A stretch of DNA of 64,000 nt from Hansfordia pulvinata. Lineage: Eukaryota; Ascomycota; Sordariomycetes; Xylariales. The notes beneath the pieces were generated by a model. That model was given only the letters and a program-made list of their open reading frames with translations. It was not told the origin of the DNA and did no database searches. The stretch's first letter is position 1; each line of letters begins with the position of its first letter. The stretch lies in the NCBI GenBank assembly GCA_006538405.1, contig BJKQ01000001.1:1-64000 (forward strand), read 5' to 3'. Position numbers and translations under genes: made by a program. This document shows positions 1 to 10,339 of the stretch, in pieces.

Positions 1-82
1 ACCCTAACCCTAACCCTAACCCTAACCCTAACCCTAACCCTAACCCTAACCCTAACCCTAACCCTAACCCTAACCCTAACCC
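1..82. repeat. Telomeric repeat array (CCCTAA)n
   Basis: Thirteen perfect CCCTAA units run from the first base and end in CCCC at 80-83. This is the C-rich strand of the TTAGGG telomere used by most filamentous fungi, read from the chromosome end inward. The window therefore starts at, or within a few repeats of, a true left chromosome end. Confidence 0.98.
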
Positions 83-677
83 CAAGCTAAACCTTAATTC
101 TTTAATTTTAAACTTATTTTAAAATTAAAAGTTTATTTTAAGAATCTTAAACGTATAATTTAATCGTAACTTATAAGCTACGCGGTATTAAAAAAGTGAA
201 ATAAATTAAGATATAAAATATTAATTAAATATAATTATTATTTAAAGTGTAACGGTCTTAATAATTATAATAAGGTTTTACACGTTAATTTCTTTTATAA
301 TAAGTTTTTAAGTTTTAAAATACTATTTAAATTTTAATCGTGATAAGCTTATTTATTTAAAAAAAATTTACTCGTCCTTCGATTTAAAGCGGTATTATAA
401 AAATTATTTCTTATATACTGATTTTAATTATTCATGTTTTTACTTATTTAAGTTATAATAAAGTGCCGTTACACCGTTATATTATCTTAAGTAAAGTGGT
501 GAAAAATAAATAAAAGGGCCGTCACGTTACCATTACGAATAGGATGAAGACTGGACTTAAGTGCTATTTTATTAAGGTACGCACCGGGTTCACCCGGTGG
601 AAATGAATGTGTGTTCTTCGGGTTTAAGCTGAAAGCTGACCTTAAGCTCAAATAACCCTGAACTTATGTCCAGACAG
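83..677. other. AT-rich subtelomeric DNA, no gene
   Basis: Very AT-rich and TpA-rich sequence to about 530, with no usable reading frame. The composition resembles repeat-induced point mutation (RIP) or old decayed repeats. From about 530 it becomes mixed. An 8-bp perfect inverted repeat with a 2-nt loop (CACCGGGT / ACCCGGTG) lies at 582-599; a related CACCGGGTG recurs near 2077. No recognisable element boundaries. Confidence 0.7.
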
Positions 678-1097
678 TTATGCCGCGGCCCTTTTCAAAT
701 CCTTTTCGGACATTGGTCGCTTCTCGTAGTATCTTCTTGTCCTTTTACCTTTGAACCCCCTTACGTTGCCACCCATGTCAATAGCGACCCTTGAAAAGTG
801 TGCACCGTGGCCTGTATCTGTGAGAATAACTACCTCGTAAAAGCTGTTATCCTGCCCATCTATTTCACCAAGTTTTTCCATCTGCGATTGAGCGAAGAAC
901 GGGTATCCCGTATAAGCCAAAACGGAGTTGCTTAGCCCAGATACATATGCCCCGTTTTCATCAACTGTCAGCAGAGCACGGTAAGGTATGTCCTCCTTCC
1001 GCATCGCTAAAGTCTTTATGCTAATCAAGTATTCCTCAGCTAAGCAAGGAGTGACCGCGAGGAGAGCGGCAATGCAGCTGATAAAAGAAACATGCAT
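678..1097 (-). CDS. Small secreted protein, 139 aa, function unknown
   Basis: Single-exon frame starting at an ATG (1097) and ending at 678. Residues 1-20 form a clear secretion signal (hydrophobic core, Ala-x-Ala ending at CLA before EEYL). The mature chain is about 119 residues, has no cysteine, and ends in a basic tail rich in Lys and Arg. I recognise no domain. Because cysteine is absent, it is not a classic disulfide-bonded effector. It is the most telomere-proximal gene, on an islet of normal composition between AT-rich blocks, and is transcribed toward the telomere. A TATA-like box lies about 140 bp upstream. The signal peptide, ATG and TATA box support a real gene. The family is unknown; a candidate effector is only an inference from location and secretion. 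Confidence 0.65.
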   Translation of the reverse strand: MHVSFISCIAALLAVTPCLAEEYLISIKTLAMRKEDIPYRALLTVDENGAYVSGLSNSVLAYTGYPFFAQSQMEKLGEIDGQDNSFYEVVILTDTGHGAHFSRVAIDMGGNVRGFKGKRTRRYYEKRPMSEKDLKRAAA

Positions 1098-1234
1098 AAT
1101 GAGTTGTGTTTAGTTCGGGACGGGTGTGCGTGTGGTAATTTAAGAGGATGAGGAAGCTGGTAAAGATCTTGAAATTGATGCGGTGTCAAGGTCGGCTCTG
1201 TGCCCTGGATCTAATTCAACGGCTGTTCTGATAT

Positions 1235-1242
1235 CTTATATA
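1235..1242 (-). promoter_or_regulatory. TATA-like box of the 678-1097 gene
   Basis: TATATAAG on the minus strand, about 140 bp upstream of the ATG at 1097. It is the only such box close to that start. Confidence 0.4.
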
Positions 1243-2727
1243 ACCTAGTCGTGAAACCTCGGTTATTTGAATATTTATCTCTTTGCTTTATACAGCTCAG
1301 TGTCGCTGTTGCAAGTCTTCATAAAAATATTTTAACGCTTAATTTTATATAACAATATTCTCACTTTAACTGAATAAGCCAGTTTTAAGAAAAGCCATAT
1401 AATAATATTTAATCTTATTATAGTAGCCCTTCAATATTAAAATAAACGTTATCCGCGTACAGCCTTTAACATCCTTAAAGGTGAAGAAAATTTTTGTTCA
1501 GCTTAAAGCAAGTAACCTGGTCAATTTTCAGCTGCAGAAAATTCTCGTTATGATTCAGAGGGAAAATTCTATGATCGCCACTTCACACCCTGATAGCTGA
1601 AATCGACTTTCTTTCAGCTTAAAGCAGGTAACCTGGTCAACTTTCAGCTAGTGAAAATCTTTATCATTATTTAAGTGAGGGATCTTAATATCGCCACTTC
1701 ACACCCTTATAGCTGAAACCGACTCTTTTTTTAGCTGAAAGCGGGTGAGACCTGGTCAGTGCTGAAGACCTCTTACATTAATAATACTATCGCAATGGAC
1801 CGAGGAGCTTCATAGTTTCCTTCGTGTTTTATTAAAGCTACAATTCTTAAGCCGGGTTAGCTTAGCGATCACATTTAAGGCCCCGCATTGCCTTCGAAAC
1901 TAACGTAAGTCGCATTCGCCCCGCGTTCGATTTTACCGGCGCTTGGACGAGCCTCTCCCGGTCCCGATGGCGTTCGCTTAGCCTGCTAAGTTCGCTGCCA
2001 CGTAACGACCCGAAGTGTTGTTCCTGAAAGAAAACTAATTAAGTTTAATAAAAGGATAAATGGAGCCGCCGCTGCACCGGGTGACACTTATAAGAAGGGA
2101 ACTCTTATCTTTATTTAATGCTTAACGTCGTATTTTAAAAAGTAATAAACTTTAAAATATTCATTTTAACTTATTAAGTTATTAGTATTAAGTCGAGTAA
2201 AAATCTTACGTTCATTTTAAGAAAACTTTTCAATTTAAAAAAATAATTATAATTATAATCTTCTTTATTACATGGTTAAATCTTGATTATATTAGCTTTT
2301 AAACTTATATTTAACGTATGTAACCACCGTTAAGGTTATTCAAAATATAAACGTTTTATTACAGTGTCTTACTTAAAAACATCTTACGTGAAAAAGTGGT
2401 TTAAAAAATACTTTTATTAATAAATTAATATTACGTATAAAATTAACTTAAAAGTAAGGACGTAAGTGATATAGCTTTAAAAAAGAGTTAACACATTTAT
2501 TACCGGTATTTAAGAAAGTGTAATATAAATATTTATATATTCTTTTATTTGTCGTTATTATAAAAATATTACTTATTATAGCCCGGCTATAAACTATAAT
2601 TTCGAGAGTGCGTTTATATAACTATATTCTCCTTAAAAAGAGGGGGGAAAAAGGAAAGAGAGATAAAGTTTACGAGCTACCGCAGCTATATATTAAAAGA
2701 TTAAGCTAAAAGCATCAGGCTATAACA
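1243..2727. other. AT-rich subtelomeric DNA with a GC-richer islet, no gene
   Basis: AT-rich at 1250-1490 and 2090-2720, with a more balanced islet at about 1490-2080 that contains a 116-bp tandem repeat. No open frame of note. The AT-rich parts look like RIP-mutated or decayed repeats. Confidence 0.6.
1497..1765. repeat. Tandem repeat, about 116-bp unit, 2.3 copies
   Basis: Unit 1 (1497-1612) and unit 2 (1613-1730) both begin TTCAGCTTAAAGCA, continue through AACCTGGTCAA and TTTCAGCT, and end with a shared CGCCACTTCACACCC block and an AGCTGAAA-CGAC motif. A third, partial unit starts at 1731 (AGCTGAAAGCGGGTGAGACC). Copies differ by scattered substitutions, mostly C/T or G/A. Confidence 0.8.
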
Positions 2728-2930
2728 TTAGTCCTTTTTATAAGAATACGCAACGCGAAAGGTTAAGTAGAAACCAATATATGCTGCCGACGAGATTGCG
2801 AAAATGACGTACTTATTCAATAATAACACGGCCTTAAGTAAATCGGTGTTAATTTTGGTAAAACAGCATCTAAACTCAGATTCTGTCTCATTGATTAATA
2901 ACGACGTGACGGCCTCGTATTTTACCAAAA
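2728..2930 (-). pseudogene. Relic: 3' end of a second copy of the 5370-7686 membrane-protein gene
   Basis: The last residues of this frame (VIFAISSAAYIGFYLTF) match the C-terminal membrane segment of the gene at 5370-7686 (IVFAISQAAYLVLYLTF). The DNA also aligns, roughly 2738-2830 against 5388-5480. Only about the last 30-60 codons survive. There is no ATG at the front of the frame. The upstream part of the copy is missing and is replaced by the 2922-3854 gene on the same strand. It reads as a truncated duplicate, not a small gene. Confidence 0.7.
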
Positions 2931-3854
2931 GGGTCTATTAAAGAACGACCCCTCGGTCTGCGGTAAATGGGTAATAAAGTCAATGCCGCCCCCGTAAAGT
3001 TTCTGAGTTCCGTGAACCGTCTGCTGCTCGTCGCGTCGAATATCAATCATAGACGTTTCCCTAGCTTTGCCCACAGATTTCGCCGCCGAATCCACGAGGA
3101 ACTTCGACCCGATCACCACGCCGCAGGACTCCACTCGCAGGACTTTTAGGGCGCTGTCCTGAGCCCGCAAGGCGGCCGGGCCGTTGAGACTGCTGACCAA
3201 ACCCGCGGGTAAGAGGATAGCCGACTTTTTCCCACCTTTCTTATCCGACCCGGATGCCATCATCTTCTTGATGTTCGCGGCCATCTGCTTGTATGTTTTA
3301 GCCTCCCTGGCTAGCTGCCTGTTGAACTGCTCCGATCCAATGAGTTGCGCTTCACTAACAGCCTCATCAGCCTGCAGCCCCGCGTCCCGTTTCTCGGGCG
3401 CCCCCAAAGCCACGATCTCTATTCCCTGGCGGCCGGCCTCCCGAATAACTCCGGAGATTTGGCCTAAGCAATATTGGCCGGCGGGCACTTCCAGGCTTTC
3501 TTTCTCACCCTTAGCGAAGGCCGTCACTTCGTCCTGGTAAGTTTGCGCGATGTTCACCCCGAACTGCGTGACGCCGAGCTTTTTGATTTGAGGGATAATC
3601 TTATTCATCACGTAGGGGTCCACCGACGCGTCCGTGTCGACGGTTGAACCGAGGAACAGGACATCTTGGCCGTCTAAGAGCTTTTCGATGTTGACCGGCT
3701 CGCTGTGCTGCTCCACTTCATTGGCACGGTCTGCTGGGGTATTTCAGATACGTTTTTGCAGACCATGAGGTGCAGAAGGGGTGATCGGCATCACAGGCAA
3801 GGCCCATGCGTTAATGGCACCTGGCCACAGGCAGAGGGAGAGGAGTTTGACCAT
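2922..3854 (-). CDS. Predicted secreted protein, possible ChaN/Tiki-like fold, interrupted by one in-frame TGA
   Basis: An ATG at 3854 opens a 36-codon stretch with a good signal peptide (hydrophobic core, then AWA as a cleavage site) and a Lys-Arg pair. The frame then meets a TGA at 3744-3746, and continues open in the same frame for about 274 codons to 2922. The open part has no ATG near its start, which supports one interrupted gene. An 87-nt frame-preserving intron (weak donor GTGCCA near 3820, acceptor CCCCAG at about 3735) would remove the stop but also cut the signal peptide. The body has alternating strand/helix segments (VLFLGSTVDTDA, GVTQFGVNIAQ, GIEIVALGAP, SAILLPAG) that loosely recall the ChaN/Tiki haem-binding or erythromycin-esterase-like superfamily, but the usual histidines are not evident. 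Function is unknown. It could be a fresh pseudogene, a spliced gene or a sequence error. Confidence 0.5.
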
Positions 3855-5369
3855 ATTCACGATAAGCATTAAGGAGCGGTGGCTCTTAACTTAAGGCCAA
3901 GAATGGTTGAAGCGGAAACCTTAATAATGTCGTTCAGGGCTGCAACTTTTAATTATTAACAGAGGCAATAAAAACAAATTAGAGGGCTGGTCAGTGAATA
4001 AAAACATACAGGGAATGGATATGTGCCACACACTAATGGTAAACCGTTACAACGGTCATAAAGTAAGTAAGAGACCAGAGATAGGTATAGTGATGGACTT
4101 TTAAGTAAGAGAGAAAGGGCATTAAAATCAGTGATAACACTCAGCGATATATCTTCCAGTTTTCGAAGCGGCAGGCTTGAAATATACATAATTGAAAAGC
4201 CCGCGATTCCACGGTTTGGACGGCTGTTTCCTTTTAACGTGTTATTTTCGTAAAGATGTCGACTTCAATAGACCGAGGGGTCCATAATGGCAAGTGGCAA
4301 CATAAAGATTTTAGGCTAAGAAAATACTTCGATCTATCTAAGCCTATACGGAAGTTTCCGATAAGCATAGTGATATATAGTATGTGTAATGTATTCGGGG
4401 ATTGATAGTCATAAACCAACTTAATAAAACCTTAAAAATTTTCTCTCAGCTTTTATATTTGTATCATATGGTCTTTTAGTATTCAGTAATCATATATGAA
4501 AATTTTATATTCAAAATATGTATCATTTGTTTCCAAATAGTACCCGTTTTTTTTTCGCCTACGGCTCTCAGGCTAAATATGGCCAGCCGCTACCGCCATA
4601 ATAGGGAAGAGAGGTAGCCGCTCTGGTGACGGACTCCCGAGGGGCCGGGGCTTGCAGTAGATAAGCCGATGCATTTGCAAATGTGCGCGTACAGCCCCAT
4701 CGCAGTCCTCCACCTTGGCGGGCGCCCTTGCCGCTGCCAGACACTGCGAATTCGTCCAAGGGTGGGTTCACTCGATGGCGATAGGCCGGGCAGGAGAAGC
4801 AGGCGAATTTGATCCCACCCCGCAAATCAAATTCTTTCAGGTCAGTTGGCTAATTTCACAATTAAAGTGTCACCAGTGGCAACTAAGTGCCTCTGTTTTA
4901 TTTGATTTTAATCAGTTCTCAACAATTAACGACGACCAGTTGATTTATGACTCGCAAGGCCATAACGACATAGCATTAAGTTAAGTAAGGTAGCTGTTAG
5001 TTTATTATTCCTTTTATAATCAAGATACTTTATAAGCAATTCTTTACTCACCTATTTAATATTTAAGTTAAATACTTTATAATTCAAGTTAAATTTTAAA
5101 TAATATCATATATTTTATACCTTTTAAATATTGATTCACTTAACTTTAATTTAAAAATCTATCCTTAAAATATTTCATTTTTTATAACGTACTTAAATAA
5201 CCAAAATAATATATATGTCTCCTTTATAAGCAGGATGTTAAGTAAGTGTATATTATAAAATAACGGGTATAAAGAGTTTCTTAAAAACTTGAGGATTTAT
5301 CTCTTAACTGATAAATGAAAGAAAATAAAGTCCGATTAAATCATACCTATATTCCTGAATACCTTCGCT
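3855..5369. other. Mixed and AT-rich DNA, no gene
   Basis: 3855-4560 is moderately AT-rich with only short, featureless frames. 4560-4850 is an abrupt GC-rich islet without a convincing frame. 4980-5369 is strongly AT-rich, like the blocks nearer the telomere. The composition jumps suggest a mosaic of decayed repeats and inserted fragments. Confidence 0.6.
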
Positions 5370-7686
5370 TTAAATCAACCCTTTATCATTAAAGTACACA
5401 ACGCAGAAAGTTAAGTATAAGACGAGGTATGCGGCTTGCGAGATCGCGAAAACGATAAAGTAATCAAATACTAAAATAGCTGACATATACCACTCATAAC
5501 TAGTTCGTCCTCCCATTTTGTAATTCAAGCTGTTTCTTTGATGTTCGAGTTCAACGTAGGCCAGCTGCACAAGCTTCCGTGCCGGGGGAAAATTAAACCC
5601 GTAATAATCGAGCAGGATATAACCTACCTGGGCCGCTATGCATAGCAAGAGGAACAGGACTTGCCATCTCCTGCTGCCCGTAAGCCACTTATCAAAGTGC
5701 AACCCCACCAATAAACACTGCCAAGTGGCTATAGGAAACGCGATCACCACCCACATCAATGGGCCTCCCTTAATAAACGACACAACGGTGTTACTCGGAG
5801 GGAAAGGCCATGGGGACAAGTCGTACTGGAGGTGACTCCACAGTGTCGAGAGAAAGTAAAGGAACGAAAGGCAAGAGACGGCGCACATCCAAAACCAAGG
5901 GGCGGTGGAGTAGTAATCGCGGTCAATGAGAGCAGATGCATTCTCGGCTGCCGGGCGTTTTGAATGCCTTGATTGGCATCGATCCGAAACTATGCCAAAG
6001 AGTGACCCCGTCTCTGTGGGGCTGTGTAGGGCAGGTTGCACGTGTTGGGCACCTGGGGGTGTTAGTCACGACGTTATCTGACCTGCGGGCCACCGCTCGT
6101 ACCTGTTGAGAACCTCCAAATCATGGATAGTATAGGTGAGGCCAGAAGCATGATGGCTACTAGTTGACCAAATGTCAATTTCCTCAGCGTGTCCTCGTTC
6201 CCCATTAATGCTAAATGAGGCTCCGTTATCTTCGCTGTCGACAGAGCAAGACGTGATCCAACGAGCCTCGTGGTTCCCCAGACCAGTAGAAAAAGGACCC
6301 AAATGACCTATCGATGATTCAGTGATCAAGAAGACAATGATTCTCCAGTTCATGGTTGACCATACCTCGAGTAACATGGAGCCCAAAAAGTCGATAAAGA
6401 ATCTTCCCATCAGGAAGATGGCGAGAAGGGGAAACACGGCAACATCCACCCAGTAGCCGCGGTGGACTTGCCCGCCCTCTTTTTCGGTATTGACTCTGGT
6501 CGCAGCCTGATTTCTTCCTGACAGGCCCGTCAAAATTCGCCCTGGATGTAGTGTCTTGCTCAATGTCTCAGGTACATTAGCCCATTTCTTCAGGAGCCAT
6601 CTCGAGAAGCGGCTGAGAGGCTGTCGCATTGCTCTGTGCATTTGGAGGTTAAGGGACGGAAGCAGCTTGAAACACCGAGCGAGGAACCCGAACCATAGCA
6701 TGATGATTGTCAACAATGCGGTCTGGAAGCTAGGCAAGCGTGACAGGTAGTCATCCGCCACGTGGCTAGTTGGATAATTCAGTTTCACTTCATCCAACAT
6801 TGCTTGAACGGTGGCCACGTTGAAATAGCACACCGCCGGCGACTTGGTGGTTGATAGAATCGTGCTTGTAGCCCAGGTAAAAAACATTGTCGGGACGAAG
6901 GCAGCAGTCAAGGCTGCCAAGATCAAAGCCATCAGCGCTCCGCGGGCAGCCATGATCCAGGGATGGTGGTTGAGATACGATCGAAGCACGGTGAGGCCGG
7001 CGAGATGCGTGACAGTGCAAAACCACACGATGTTGACGATCATTTGCCAGTCGAACGCCGAAAGATCCTCTCGCGCAATGAATCCGCTAATGAGGAGTCC
7101 GAGCCCGGTGATGACCTGAATATCACACATGTTCAAGATGCACTGGAGACATATATATCAGCCAACGGCACATGGTCACATGGCCTAGCGCGGCCAGAAG
7201 CTTGGCGACTCACATCTTCGAGCACTTGCTTCAAGTGGTGGCATCTTGTCCCGAGTCGTGTGTGTTTCCTGATAAAGGCCAGAAAATGCATATCGATCGG
7301 ATTCGGCCGCCACAAGATCGCCTTCCCACTGATGTGGCCATCTTCCTCGTCAGAATCATGAGCAGGTGGTGTATGGAATGGGTCTTGCAAGGGATCATGC
7401 GCGAGCAGATAGTTCAGCAGCAACAAGACGAACACGATATACGCCGGGCCAAGAAAGCCAACAAGCACCTGGCATGGTTAGGTTCGGTTCATGAAATGGG
7501 GGTGTAAGGACCTACTCCGGGCCCCGATATGTCAGGGTTGGGCTCGTTGTATCTGTCTGGGTCTATTCCAGGTCCATCGGGATATTTATCACGAATTGGC
7601 CCCTGCTGGCCTGGACTGAGGTCGGGATAGGTGATGTTAATAAGATGGCCAGGGGAGCAGTATTGAGCATAGGCAAACTGGCCCAT
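5370..7686 (-). CDS. Fungal multi-pass membrane protein, 5 exons, 696 aa, function unknown
   Basis: Model: exons 7516-7686, 7214-7468, 6366-7142, 6103-6307 and 5370-6052, with introns of 47, 71, 58 and 50 nt, all GT-AG and phase-consistent. The ATG at 7686 gives MGQFAYAQYC. Family marks appear only after splicing: NPDISGPGV across the first junction (residues 50-58), DIQVITG (149-155) just after the second, and TFGQ (446-449). These match my recollection of a large uncharacterised Pezizomycotina family with NPDISGxGV, LSDxQLVTG and GFGQ signatures. About 10-12 hydrophobic segments are visible (for example IVFVLLLLNYLL, VIWVLFLLVWG, WQVLFLLLCIAAQVGYIL). A Glu/Asp-rich loop follows the first segment. 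No catalytic motif is seen, and it is probably a plasma- or endomembrane protein of unknown role. A truncated relic of a paralogue lies at 2728-2930. The splice sites are my own reading. Confidence 0.8.
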
Positions 7687-9367
7687 GCTGTCTGCAACCT
7701 GTTTGGATGGTGCTCGCGGAGTGCTTGCTTCTGCTGGGCTTTGCTTCAACGGAAAGGCCAAGAGCCGGCATTTAATACTCGTGAAAGTGTGCTTGATCCG
7801 CCTTGTGTCACTTTGCAGAGAAGCGCAATGAAGCTAGGGCTCCAAAGAGATGCCAAGGCTTTAGATCGCCGTCGAGGGCCTATCATAGCCCTGCCGTGGA
7901 CGAGATCACCGTTCAGCTATGCACGACTAATGCGGGTCAGACGGGTCCATCCGGTAGGCTCGCACAGCTCGCAAGGGTCTGGCGCGGCTTGCTGGTGCCG
8001 CTAGACCCTGCTCTCAGAACGTGTCCACGCAGAAAGCAAACTGCGGCCCGGCAACACTTGGGGCGCGCAAGGCTCGGCCGTGCTTCAAGCACGCGCGTAC
8101 AGCCCCGCCGCCTTTGTGACAGTCCATTTTATCAATTATCCGACCTCATTACCAGTCATCAAGTTGGTCAAAAAACCGCACTGAAAGTCGCCCACGAATA
8201 AGGGCGAACGTACGAGTATGAACTTGCAGGCTTACGAGCGCCGCTCAGCCCGCCTTCGGCTATGGGCTGCGCACTGGCGTGACTGGATGCCATAAACGCA
8301 TGTAAGATCGGCCTGTTCTTTCAAGGTGACGATGCGATACTCCACCGCGATGCGATCACGCCCAGGATTGACATTGCAGCGTGGCGAAGCAACGTACTTG
8401 ATCGTGAGGCATAATCCGACTCCAGTTTCGGAATCGTGCCATCGCCTAATCGATTAGGTAGGGTTAATGGTCCAACTCAACTGTTTAACCCGGTGGCCTC
8501 ACTACGAGGGTGTCAGGCTGTGCATCCGTCCGATTCGCGTCGCTTTGACCCTTAGTCCAATGGGGTATATGCCCGCACAGCCCCTTACCACGATCGACGC
8601 TGTTCGCAAATTGTCCACTATTGATCAGCACCTGAAGCGTAGGCCAAAGGCCCCATTATCTATGTAAATCATGTAGTCTCGTAGGTGAGGCCTAACCGCG
8701 TGACGTTACGCATTTCCTACGACCTACCAGTATTCTCGAGTCTGTAGCCGACAGACGTCGACCTGTGATGCTCGTGCTGGATTGTCGCGCGAATGCTGCA
8801 CTGGCCAGTCTTTGTCAAGATGATCTAAACTCCAATAAAGCCGCAGGGCTAGAAGTCGTGCACCAACGTTTTAATCACAAGAACAATATGACGTCTCGAC
8901 CAAGTCACGACCTGCCTCTGCTGCTACGTGACGTTCTTGTAGACCGCAGGAGTTAAGGGACTTTAGGGCACGCCGTACCGAGGCAGCGACGCAAAACTAA
9001 TGTCCCATCGTAACAATTTCCACAGAGCAAAATTGCGAACAATGTCAAGCACTTCATCTTGAGACACCCTCGCAGCCCAGCAAAGGTCAATGATGATATG
9101 GGGCTCCATCCCTGCAGGTGCTTATAGGACCAAGCGCTTTCAGCCATGTTGCACCCAGTACGAGTAGCTGTCGGCTTGACTTGTAGTCACTTGTCATGTT
9201 CAGTACAAGATACTTCGTTAGGAAGGCTTTTGCAGCGGACAATAGTAACAGGCCATGCCACGTTGCATTCCTATTTGTAGGTATCGGTGCGTATTAGTTG
9301 TGCTTTTGCTTTGCTCTGAATGACACTCGGAGGGCCGTTCAGTCTAGCTAGCGCTGAAGGCCCTCGC
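7687..9367. other. Intergenic, no gene
   Basis: Balanced composition with only short frames that lack recognisable domains. It contains two exact TACGAGTA octamers (8211-8218 and 9159-9166). No promoter element could be assigned with confidence to the gene on the left. Confidence 0.55.
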
Positions 9368-10339
9368 CTATTCAGGGTTCTCTGCTATGATGGCCTCCAC
9401 GTCGTATTTGCTCGGCTCGTTGTTCGGCAGCATTTCCTCGCCACTTGGGCTCTTCAAGACCAAAGATTGGCCTCTACTTGCTTGACGGCTAGGATACAGC
9501 ATAATACTGGTAAGGTCCAGCTTCCTATCGTGCGACTTCACTCCTTTCCGAGGGAGCCAACTGGCTCCGCTGAATCCCACCATCTCGGCCCAAAATTGGC
9601 TCTTGCACATGTTCTTTAACTTAATATTCTTGGCGACTTGCTCTTCGTTCGAGCTTTGTATTCCTTTGAAAACCTCGTCGTAATCGAAAGCGTTCTCGCA
9701 ATGAAAACAATCCTGGCCAAAGAGATTACCGTTGTTCTCTTCGTTTTGATAGTGGCCGCCCAGGGCGGCGACCCAGAACTTTGGGTCCTGATGCATGTGT
9801 CTCAGGCCCCAAGCGTGGCCGATCTCATGAGCTATGATGCCCCTTAACCCCCAGCCGCTAGCTGCAAGCTCAAGGTTGTCAGACAAAATCATGCGCTGTC
9901 CGTGACTTCGTTTGGCCGGATCGCTGCTTCGAAAAGAGGTGACGAAATGACCTGTATCGGTGTAGTACACCCGCAGGCAGTGCGCCAGCTTCGCCGAACA
10001 TTCCGCTTCGCTAACCTCGACGTGTTTGAAAGATGAAGGCAAGCCCACTTTGTACCACAGCTGGATTGCGCTGTAGAAGTCTTTCCGCAATTTAGTCGCC
10101 GCCTCGCCGAACAGATGGTACGAGATTGTCCGATCTACCCACGGCGCGTACCCTTCATATCCTGGCGCTCTTTTCCCATTACTCCGTGACAGAAGGCTGT
10201 ATCTTTGACCCTCAGCCGAGTGGAGCTGCCCCTCGTCCGACTGGAAATTCGTATCGTCCTTCACATCTCGAGAAAGCCTGGGGCTGTAGCCAAAGCAGTG
10301 GGCAGTTAACAGGACCAGCGTCAAATTAATGATCCTCAT
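9368..10339 (-). CDS. Secreted zinc metalloprotease of the metzincin clan (astacin-like), 323 aa
   Basis: The frame is open further upstream but the first ATG is at 10339. It gives a signal peptide (MRIINLTLVLLTAHCFG) and then a propeptide ending in Lys-Arg (residues 56-57, NGKR before APGY), a likely kexin site. The zinc site HEIGHAWGLRH (171-181) fits HExxHxxGxxH, with three His ligands and the catalytic Glu. A Met-turn candidate, SIMLYPS, lies at about 278-284, similar to the SIMHY of astacins. Several Cys pairs suggest disulfides. The role is presumably extracellular proteolysis. Astacin-like versus another metzincin subfamily is not settled. It is single-exon, transcribed toward the telomere, among other secreted proteins. 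Confidence 0.85.
   Translation of the reverse strand: MRIINLTLVLLTAHCFGYSPRLSRDVKDDTNFQSDEGQLHSAEGQRYSLLSRSNGKRAPGYEGYAPWVDRTISYHLFGEAATKLRKDFYSAIQLWYKVGLPSSFKHVEVSEAECSAKLAHCLRVYYTDTGHFVTSFRSSDPAKRSHGQRMILSDNLELAASGWGLRGIIAHEIGHAWGLRHMHQDPKFWVAALGGHYQNEENNGNLFGQDCFHCENAFDYDEVFKGIQSSNEEQVAKNIKLKNMCKSQFWAEMVGFSGASWLPRKGVKSHDRKLDLTSIMLYPSRQASRGQSLVLKSPSGEEMLPNNEPSKYDVEAIIAENPE

Noticed and set aside
3956..4419. Two short minus-strand frames (77 and 61 codons)
   Set aside because: AT-rich, no conserved features. The residue mix looks like translated noise.
6053..6082. A 30-nt intron (GTCAGA...CCCCAG) in the membrane-protein gene
   Set aside because: Too short for this genome. A 50-nt intron ending at the same acceptor (6053-6102), combined with the 58-nt intron 6308-6365, restores the conserved family motifs.
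4685..8106. Shared 14-mer GCGCGTACAGCCCC at 4685-4698 and 8093-8106 as a transposon terminus
   Set aside because: Only 14 bases match, flanks differ, and a few such pairs are expected by chance in 64 kb. No target-site duplication or inverted partner is seen.
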